DNA of 7,640 nucleotides from Methanobacteriota archaeon (GTDB taxonomy: Archaea; Thermoplasmatota; Poseidoniia; Poseidoniales; Poseidoniaceae), in contig NZGQ01000058.1 in assembly GCA_002689565.1 (NCBI GenBank), positions 1-7,640 of the forward strand, written 5' to 3'. The position numbers and the translations under genes were made by a program. The notes beneath the pieces are model-generated. The model did no database searches and was not told the DNA's origin. It was given only the letters and a program-made list of their open reading frames with translations. Of the stretch, positions 1 to 5,568 are shown in pieces (the stretch's first letter is position 1; the number at the start of each line of letters is the position of its first letter).

Positions 1-1
1 C

Positions 2-2185
2 GAAAAAGAATCTTATGAAATGGCAGAAATAGATCTTGGAGATATTACGAAAAGGTCGATTGGATCGCCTAATTTAGAGGTATATTCAAACTGCGAAGAC
101 CTCGAAGCCGCTTTGAAATCCAGTATTGAAGAAGAGGCTAGAACCAGTTTACTCCAAGCAGTAGATGAGGTGTATTATTGGGGCGGGGGTATTTGGCTTG
201 AAGATGGTGCCGAAATAGCTGACGATTCTAGCACTAGTGCGCCAACAACTTCGCCAAAAACGCGCCAAGAAGGAGTAGACTTTTCAGGAACTAATAATCA
301 AGAACAAGGGGTAGATGAGGCCGACTTTGTAAAGACGAATGGATACAATATTTTCTTTGTTAACGATGGTTTATTACACATTATGGATGTTCCAGAATTC
401 GGAGAAATCGAGCATTCATCCACCACTCCAATTCAAGGCAACCCTGTAGCGATGATGCTAAATGGTGACTTGCTAGTTGTCGTCTCCACAGTATCAAGCT
501 GGAATATTGATTCAGACGACCCACTTCAAGATGCAATGAATTGGAAGGGAGATTGGTATGGATGGAGAACAAGTACTCTGACTAAATTTACTGTGTATAA
601 TGTGTCTGAATCATCTTCTCCTGAACTGAATCGTGAGTTGTATATCGAAGGATACTACATGACTGCAAGAGAGGTTTTAGGAACGGTTAGAGCCGTAACT
701 CACACCTGGATGAACATACCAGAATTGCGAACTTGGATCAATTATCCAGACGGTTACTGGGATTCTGATTACAGCGAAGAAGAACGAAGGAATATGAGGG
801 AAGTTGCAGCACAAGAAGCGATGGAACACAATCGAGATGTAATGAATGAAATCACTCTAGAGGACATGATTCCACAAATTCATGAACGCGTAGGTAGTGA
901 AATTATCACTCATCATATGAGTGGTGACGAATGTTCCGATTTTGCGGCACCCGAAGACGCTCTTAACCGAGGGTACACCAGTATTTTTACAATTGATTTA
1001 ATTTCAGAGGATTTAGAATTCGAGGCGGACCACATAGTAGGCAATTGGCCACAAGTATACGCATCTCAGGACCAACTTATCATTACTGAAAATGCATGGG
1101 ATTGGTGGTGGTTTTGGGGCCATGATGAAATGATGGAATCGACAAACATTCACACATTCGACATCAGCGAAGCCGGAGAAACAACATATACGGGCTCTGG
1201 AAGAGTTGATGGCACAATCCTAAATCAATTTTCAATCTCTGAATATGAGGGCGTAATCAGAGTAGCTACTACAACCGGCCAATTTGGACGTTGGTGGATG
1301 GAGGCTCCAGAACCAATGGAAAACCACGTAATCACGCTCTCTCATGCACTCGATGTAGAAAGCGGCAAGACAAGACTTTTGGAAATGGGTAGAGTGGATG
1401 GAATCGCTTACAATGAAACGATTTGGTCTGCAAGATTTGTTGAAGATAGAGCATACATTGTCACATTTGAGAATATGGATCCACTATGGACCATCGATTT
1501 GAGCAATCCTACATCTCCTACAATAATGGGTGAACTCAAAGTTCCAGGAGTCTCAACTTACATTCATCCTCTATCTGATGATGCAATCTTGACCATCGGC
1601 CTTGGACCTGCTGATGAAGAAACTGGATTGGGGTTGGATTGGGGCAATACTAGACTATCTTTGTTCAATGTGTCTAATTTCTCAGACCCACAAGAAACTC
1701 AAACACTTTCCCTTTCACCGGTTGAAGACCCAACAGACGGTTGGTCTTGGGCCTGGTCTGAGGCAACTTGGGAGCACAAAGCATTCCAGTATTGGGCACC
1801 CAAAGGAATGTTAGCAGTTCCACTGAACACCTATCGATATGACTACTACTATGATGACGATGGTCGTTATCATTATGATTATGACTGGGTTAGTAAATTG
1901 ATAATTGTAAATGTGACTGAAGAAAGCCTCGAGATTCACGGAGAAGTCGATCATTCTCACCTATATGAAACCGAAGAAAATTACTGGTGGTCTTCTTACA
2001 ATATTCGTCGCTCGATTTTTATGGGGGACTACATTTATGCAATCTCTCATGCAGGAGTTACAGTAACTCACTTAGATACTTTAGAAGAAGTGGACTTTGT
2101 ACAGTTGGTAACAGTTCAATCACACTCAGAATCCGATATTTCAGAATCTTCTGAAACCGAAGAAGATAACAAGGCTGAAGGCTGA
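2..2185 (+). CDS. Secreted/surface beta-propeller protein (COG4880, Beta_propel family), 5'-partial
   Basis: The C-terminal 727 codons or so of a large beta-propeller protein, distantly WD40-like, expected outside the membrane; the family's biochemical role is unknown. The signature TNNQEQGVDEADFVKTNGY lies at residues 91-109, counting from the ATG at position 20. Family-like strands follow: YTSIFTIDL (319-327), EHKAF..PKGMLAVPL (585-602) and RRSIFMGDYIYAIS (663-676). The N-terminal NCEDLEAAL (24-32) matches the usual start of the mature family domain. The frame is open to the window edge (codons GAA AAA GAA TCT TAT GAA precede the ATG), and no signal peptide follows the ATG. The real start, probably with a signal or membrane anchor, is therefore likely upstream of the window. 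Cysteines are at 25 and 305. Odd features are Trp-rich (359-366) and Tyr/Asp-rich (605-623) loops and an acidic Ser/Glu tail (701-721) with no C-terminal anchor. Family assignment is firm; function is not known. Confidence 0.88.
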   Translation, partial: EKESYEMAEIDLGDITKRSIGSPNLEVYSNCEDLEAALKSSIEEEARTSLLQAVDEVYYWGGGIWLEDGAEIADDSSTSAPTTSPKTRQEGVDFSGTNNQEQGVDEADFVKTNGYNIFFVNDGLLHIMDVPEFGEIEHSSTTPIQGNPVAMMLNGDLLVVVSTVSSWNIDSDDPLQDAMNWKGDWYGWRTSTLTKFTVYNVSESSSPELNRELYIEGYYMTAREVLGTVRAVTHTWMNIPELRTWINYPDGYWDSDYSEEERRNMREVAAQEAMEHNRDVMNEITLEDMIPQIHERVGSEIITHHMSGDECSDFAAPEDALNRGYTSIFTIDLISEDLEFEADHIVGNWPQVYASQDQLIITENAWDWWWFWGHDEMMESTNIHTFDISEAGETTYTGSGRVDGTILNQFSISEYEGVIRVATTTGQFGRWWMEAPEPMENHVITLSHALDVESGKTRLLEMGRVDGIAYNETIWSARFVEDRAYIVTFENMDPLWTIDLSNPTSPTIMGELKVPGVSTYIHPLSDDAILTIGLGPADEETGLGLDWGNTRLSLFNVSNFSDPQETQTLSLSPVEDPTDGWSWAWSEATWEHKAFQYWAPKGMLAVPLNTYRYDYYYDDDGRYHYDYDWVSKLIIVNVTEESLEIHGEVDHSHLYETEENYWWSSYNIRRSIFMGDYIYAISHAGVTVTHLDTLEEVDFVQLVTVQSHSESDISESSETEEDNKAEG

Positions 2186-2188
2186 GGG
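2184..2188 (+). promoter_or_regulatory. Possible Shine-Dalgarno site (GAGGG) for the oxidoreductase gene
   Basis: GAGGG overlaps the stop codon of the beta-propeller gene and sits 9 bases before the TTG at 2198, but 15 before the GTG at 2204. The spacing favours the TTG start. It is the only convincing purine-rich ribosome site I see before a start here; starts at 3153, 3684, 5083, 5569 and 7184 lack one, which would fit leaderless or SD-independent initiation. A five-base match can occur by chance. Confidence 0.35.
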
Positions 2189-2197
2189 TTTAGTGGA

Positions 2198-3127
2198 TTG
2201 CACGTGCTCAAAGTTGCTTTACTAGGGTGTGGCCGGTGGGGCCAAAACCATCTCAGAGTTCTAGCATCCCTTAGAGACAAAGGATTGATTGAGAGCGTAA
2301 CAGTTGTTGACACCTCTTTAGAAGCAAGGAAATACGCAGAACTTGCAGATACGACTAGCCCCACAATGGAAGGCGTTGAAGCCGACTTTGTTATCATTGC
2401 AACACCCTCCGAACACCACGCCTCTCAAGCACGTGAACTACTCTCTCAGAAATATCACGTCTTAGTCGAGAAGCCCTTGGGTAGTTCAGAATCGGATGCT
2501 GCACAAGTAATTGCATGTGCGAGAGAGAACGGCAGAATACTTGGAGTAGGCTTGTTATTGAGATTCCACCCCGGTGTCGAATTAGCTAATCGGATGATCA
2601 ATAACGGCGAATTAGGGCGCTTGGAATCTCTTCGTTTTGTTCGTAGAAGTATGAGGGAAGCTCCAGTAGGAGGAAACGTAGTTGAGTCACTAGGGATTCA
2701 TGCAATTGATCTGATGTGCCACATTATGAGCGAATCAGAACCAAGTGCAATCAATGTGGAAGGCGATCAAATAGAAGCAAGAATCGCTCTAGAATTTCCT
2801 CACGGCATTGAAGCGGTAATCGATGTTGCTTGGCAAGCCAGCCAAGAAAGAAGGACAGTAACATTGGTAGGATCTAATGCTAGTCTACGATTTGATTTAG
2901 ATATTCACGATAGGGTGATGTTGATTTCTGAAGGCGAAGAAGTAGAAATTTTGTGCGATTCCTCCCACTCGCCGCTTGAAGCCGAATTGAAACACATGAT
3001 TTCAGCAATTAACAAATTCAAGTCTGATGAAATATGGGCGCCCACTCCCGATTACGGAGCAGCGCTAAGAGGAGTTAGATGGACTGAAAGAGCCTTACGA
3101 GAGTTACCTATTCCAAGGCCACATTGA
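2198..3127 (+). CDS. Gfo/Idh/MocA family NAD(P)-dependent oxidoreductase
   Basis: A 309 aa cytosolic dehydrogenase of the Gfo/Idh/MocA family, which oxidises or reduces a hydroxyl/keto group, usually on a sugar, nucleotide sugar or cyclitol. The N-terminal Rossmann fold carries GCGRWGQNH (residues 10-18; Gly10, Gly12 and Gly15 bind the dinucleotide). ATPSEHH is at 68-74 and the hallmark EKPLG at 91-95, whose Lys92 is the family's conserved lysine. The C-terminal alpha/beta domain has the active-site pattern HAID (His168, Asp171). The end, PDYGAALRGVRWTERAL (284-300), is typical of the family. Length is slightly short of the usual 320-370. The start is TTG at 2198; GTG at 2204 would give MLKVALLGCG and removes only two residues. 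The gene follows the beta-propeller gene by 12 bases, so co-transcription is plausible. Substrate cannot be read from sequence; relatives include sugar-nucleotide dehydrogenases such as WlbA. Confidence 0.9.
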   Translation: MHVLKVALLGCGRWGQNHLRVLASLRDKGLIESVTVVDTSLEARKYAELADTTSPTMEGVEADFVIIATPSEHHASQARELLSQKYHVLVEKPLGSSESDAAQVIACARENGRILGVGLLLRFHPGVELANRMINNGELGRLESLRFVRRSMREAPVGGNVVESLGIHAIDLMCHIMSESEPSAINVEGDQIEARIALEFPHGIEAVIDVAWQASQERRTVTLVGSNASLRFDLDIHDRVMLISEGEEVEILCDSSHSPLEAELKHMISAINKFKSDEIWAPTPDYGAALRGVRWTERALRELPIPRPH

Positions 3128-3152
3128 AGAATCCAATCCGTCTCGCCCCACT

Positions 3153-3644
3153 ATGGCCGGCAGTTCAGCACCTGAAGATTCCGAACCGCTATTTGTTCTA
3201 GAGCCCCTGCCTGAATTGTCAGGAGTAATCGATTCTTTTGCATCTACCAATCCACTATTCTTGGTGGTGAGCCTAGGCGCAGTATTGTATCTATTAACGA
3301 CTTTTGAGGATCCGCTGAAGAAGTTGTTTACAACTTCTCTAGGTAGCGTACCATTCAATTATTATGTCACAGATTCTATGTTTTACGCTATGATTTTCAC
3401 TAGCGTTTACGTGTTGGCATTCATCGTTATTTGGGGAGCAATCCGGTGGGACGAGCTTAAGGTACAACTTGGGATTGATAGAGCTAGGATAATTTCAATC
3501 ACATCATTCATTGTATGCACTTGGGTTTTGGTAGTTCTTGGTACTGCAATCGGCATGCCAGAAGGCCCCGGTGTAGTAATTTGCGGATTAACTACTGCGT
3601 ATTTGTGGTGGACCTATTATTCTCTAGAGCCAGCAACCGTTTGA
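3153..3644 (+). CDS. Hypothetical membrane protein, four predicted helices
   Basis: I do not recognise this 163 aa protein. It has an acidic, Pro/Glu-rich N-terminus (residues 1-28) followed by four hydrophobic stretches: about 34-50, 76-97, 113-134 and 138-156. Short charged loops include FEDPLKKLF (51-59) and RWDELKVQLGIDRAR (98-112). No catalytic motif or signal peptide is visible. The ATG lies 25 bases after the oxidoreductase stop and has no Shine-Dalgarno sequence. The gene ends in tandem stops, TGA TAG, and the ATPase gene downstream lies in the same reading frame 39 bases later. The open frame, membrane-protein composition and fit between two genuine genes support a real gene; the overlapping reading frames on both strands give no coherent protein. 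Function is unknown. Confidence 0.75.
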   Translation: MAGSSAPEDSEPLFVLEPLPELSGVIDSFASTNPLFLVVSLGAVLYLLTTFEDPLKKLFTTSLGSVPFNYYVTDSMFYAMIFTSVYVLAFIVIWGAIRWDELKVQLGIDRARIISITSFIVCTWVLVVLGTAIGMPEGPGVVICGLTTAYLWWTYYSLEPATV

Positions 3645-3666
3645 TAGCGAAGTGTCAAGGACTTCA

Positions 3667-3682
3667 CACGCACACCTGCGTG
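3667..3682 (+). repeat. Perfect 6-bp inverted repeat directly before the ATPase start codon
   Basis: CACGCA (3667-3672) and TGCGTG (3677-3682) are perfect reverse complements around a 4-base CACC loop, and end one base before the ATG at 3684. In RNA this would be a GC-rich hairpin next to the start; in DNA it could be a small operator. No Shine-Dalgarno site is present. Six-base arms arise by chance often enough that function is unproven. Confidence 0.35.
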
Positions 3683-3683
3683 C

Positions 3684-5033
3684 ATGGCAACCTTTTCTAG
3701 CCATCCCGATTTACCCGAGATTCTTGAGAATCTAATTGAGGACGATGTGCACACATTGTTTCTAAAAGCGGACTGCCCTCCAAGAACCAAAGCAGGTGGA
3801 ATAGGTAACTTGCGCCTCGCTGACGTTGAAGGCGCAGACGATGGCGGATGGGACACTCTTCGATTGGAAGCATTACAGGAAGAAATCCTCTCACTCGTTG
3901 AAGAGAATAGAGATCGTTCAGATTGCTTTTTGGAAATAGATCGCAAAGGTTGCCAAGTAATCCAACTTGGAGATTTACGAATTTCCTGTGCATGGCCTCC
4001 GTTTGCAGATGCCAGAGAAATCACTATTGTAAGACCAGTTGCCAAACTGTCGCTGAGCGATTACGAAATAGATCCAAAACTGATCTCAAGACTTTCTGAC
4101 CATCATCGTGGTGTGTTTATTTGCGGACGCCCAGGTTCAGGAAAAACTACGCTCGCTCAAGCAATTGCCGAATACTTGGACGAGGATGTTGGAGCAATGG
4201 TAAAAACCATGGAAGCACCAAGAGATTTGCAATTAGCAAACAGAATTACTCAATATGCTCCTTTAGAGGGCGATTTAGAGAAAACCGCTGAAATCATTTT
4301 CTTAGTAAGGCCAGATTTCGTAATTTTTGATGAGGTACGAAGGGCCAGAGATTTCGAAATCTTTGCCGACGTTCGTTTGGCAGGAGTTGGTTTGCTGGGT
4401 GTAACTCACGCCAATTCAGCCTTGGAGGCAATTCAGAGGTTAATTGGAAAGGTTGAGCTAGGTTTAGTAAGCCAAGTTCTAGATACAATTTTGCACGTTG
4501 AAGCAGGACAGATTCAACAAGTACTGGAGTTGAGAATGACAGTAAAACCTCCTAGTGGAATGCAGGAGGAATTAGCCAGACCTGTCATTGAAGTCGTAGA
4601 GTTCCCTAGTGGGAAAATCACTCATGAAATGTTTGCATTCGGCTCTGAAATTGCGGTAGTTCCCGTAGACGGCGTGAGGTCCAAAAATGGAGTATCCCCA
4701 GTCGCAGCATTAGCAAGAGATCAATTGATTAAGAAAATCCGAGATTGGGTTGGAGTTTCTTGTGGGGTAAAAATTACAGGAACTAATTCAGCAGAGATCT
4801 ACGCTCCAAAAGGAGTAGTGTCCACATTAATCGGTAAAGGTGGAGAAAATATTCGAGATTTACAAGATGAACTGGGGGGAATGAAACTTTCAGTAGCATC
4901 TTTTGGTGAAATGCCAGACGATGTGCATGTGCCTGTCGAGGATCATCATGAGACTCTTGAACGTAGAGCTAGAGAATCGAAGGCTTGGGAATATTCTAAA
5001 CGCGGAAGAAAATCTAAGAAACGAAGACGGTAA
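3684..5033 (+). CDS. PINA-like ATPase: VirB11/PilT-family ATPase with KH domain, lacking the PIN domain (COG1855-related)
   Basis: A 449 aa ATPase related to the archaeal PIN-ATPase-KH proteins (COG1855; PINA in Sulfolobus, a hexameric ATPase linked to Holliday-junction processing). Residues 20-115 resemble the family's middle domain, with EIDRKGCQVIQLGD at 84-97 and WPPFAD at 104-109. VRPVAKLSLSDY is at 116-127. The ATPase core has Walker A GRPGSGKTT (148-156, Lys154), KTMEAPRDLQ (174-183), Walker B region RPDFVIFDEVR (209-219, Asp216/Glu217) and the His box VTHAN (240-244). The KH domain has the GXXG loop GKGG (384-387) within LIGKGGENI. The protein ends in a very basic tail (439-449) that could bind nucleic acid. 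The roughly 150-residue N-terminal PIN nuclease domain is absent: an in-frame TAG at 3645 blocks extension, and the upstream gene encodes a membrane protein. The likely location is the cytosol, acting on DNA or RNA; the role of this short form is inferred. Confidence 0.9.
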   Translation: MATFSSHPDLPEILENLIEDDVHTLFLKADCPPRTKAGGIGNLRLADVEGADDGGWDTLRLEALQEEILSLVEENRDRSDCFLEIDRKGCQVIQLGDLRISCAWPPFADAREITIVRPVAKLSLSDYEIDPKLISRLSDHHRGVFICGRPGSGKTTLAQAIAEYLDEDVGAMVKTMEAPRDLQLANRITQYAPLEGDLEKTAEIIFLVRPDFVIFDEVRRARDFEIFADVRLAGVGLLGVTHANSALEAIQRLIGKVELGLVSQVLDTILHVEAGQIQQVLELRMTVKPPSGMQEELARPVIEVVEFPSGKITHEMFAFGSEIAVVPVDGVRSKNGVSPVAALARDQLIKKIRDWVGVSCGVKITGTNSAEIYAPKGVVSTLIGKGGENIRDLQDELGGMKLSVASFGEMPDDVHVPVEDHHETLERRARESKAWEYSKRGRKSKKRRR

Positions 5034-5036
5034 AAT

Positions 5037-5044
5037 GTTTTATT
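5037..5044 (+). promoter_or_regulatory. Weak AT-rich TATA-like stretch upstream of the 148 aa membrane protein gene
   Basis: GTTTTATT lies just after the ATPase stop codon (TAA, 5031-5033) and about 39 bases before the ATG at 5083. An archaeal TATA box here would place a transcript start near 5065-5070. The T-rich run could equally help terminate transcription after the ATPase gene. It is a composition-based guess, with no clear BRE in front. Confidence 0.2.
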
Positions 5045-5060
5045 CCGACATCCTATTGAA

Positions 5061-5089
5061 GTCATGACCCTTTGGCTTAGTCATGCCCT
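5061..5089 (+). repeat. Short imperfect direct repeat spanning the start of the 148 aa membrane protein gene
   Basis: GTCATGACCCT (5061-5071) and GTCATGCCCT (5080-5089) differ by one inserted A and start 19 bases apart. The second copy contains the start codon at 5083. The ATG in the first copy (5064) opens a different frame that ends after about 36 codons inside the gene. This may be a local duplication or chance; no function is claimed. Confidence 0.4.
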
Positions 5090-5529
5090 CACTTCTCATG
5101 CTGACTGTTTCAGCCAGCGTGATGACTGCAGTAGCCGATTGGGCTGGCTGGCATTATGTATGGCGCCATGAAAATACTTCTCCAGAACAAGAACCGAACA
5201 AACACAGCCCAGTTAGCATATTCATGTCTTATTATCTGCCATTCATGCCAACTCTTGCCGTAATTCTTGGCCCTGCACAACTCGGAGTATACAATCAAGG
5301 ATTTGCGACAGTTGCTACAATGGTTTTGTTCGGCGTTCTAGCTGTAGTGACTGGCGGAGTTGCTGCAAGCGCTTGGTCTGTTGGACAAAGAGAAATCCAT
5401 GAAGAGGAAGCAAGGAAGCTAATCGACAAAGAAGACGGGCTTCCTGAGTACGCCATGCAGCATCTAAAATGGACAACAACTATGCTCGCAATATGTTCGG
5501 CTTTCTGGATATTCTTGCTAATTCGATGA
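5083..5529 (+). CDS. Hypothetical small membrane protein
   Basis: I do not recognise this 148 aa protein. Hydrophobic stretches lie at about residues 3-22 (moderate, interrupted by Asp19), 46-67, 74-98 and 129-147, suggesting three or four membrane helices. A charged segment, QREIHEEEARKLIDKEDG (102-119), probably forms a soluble loop between the last two. The first stretch is followed by a hydrophilic loop, HENTSPEQEPNKH (29-41). No catalytic motif is visible. The start at 5083 is fixed by an in-frame TGA at 5065-5067 with no other start codon between. No Shine-Dalgarno site precedes it. It lies 49 bases after the ATPase gene and 39 before the chaperonin gene on the same strand. A longer open frame on the opposite strand overlaps it and the chaperonin gene but encodes nothing recognisable. 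Confidence 0.72.
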   Translation: MPSLLMLTVSASVMTAVADWAGWHYVWRHENTSPEQEPNKHSPVSIFMSYYLPFMPTLAVILGPAQLGVYNQGFATVATMVLFGVLAVVTGGVAASAWSVGQREIHEEEARKLIDKEDGLPEYAMQHLKWTTTMLAICSAFWIFLLIR

Positions 5530-5568
5530 AAGATGGATTGATGAAGGCGCAACATTCCCGCTGTATTC

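Noticed and set aside
1843..1865. EF-hand calcium-binding loop in the Tyr/Asp-rich tract.
   Set aside because: The acidic residues do not follow the DxDxDG spacing with a glutamate at position 12, so only a general metal-binding guess is possible.
3642..3647. Possible stop-codon readthrough fusing the 163 aa membrane protein to the ATPase, since both are in the same frame.
   Set aside because: Two consecutive stops (TGA TAG) argue against readthrough, the ATPase has its own ATG, and there is no sign of pyrrolysine or selenocysteine signals.
3515..3700. A 61-codon plus-strand frame bridging the membrane gene and the ATPase gene.
   Set aside because: It is out of frame within both genes, rich in Cys/His/Arg without a motif pattern, and would overlap the ATPase start.
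3617..4045. A 142-codon minus-strand open frame (and a 98-codon one at 3697-3993).
   Set aside because: Both lie opposite the ATPase's conserved N-terminal region, are Ser/Arg-rich as expected of shadow frames, and lack motifs.
5064..5172. A short alternative frame starting at the ATG at 5064, upstream of the 148 aa membrane gene.
   Set aside because: About 36 codons, not hydrophobic in any consistent way, fully overlapping a better gene, and with no ribosome site.
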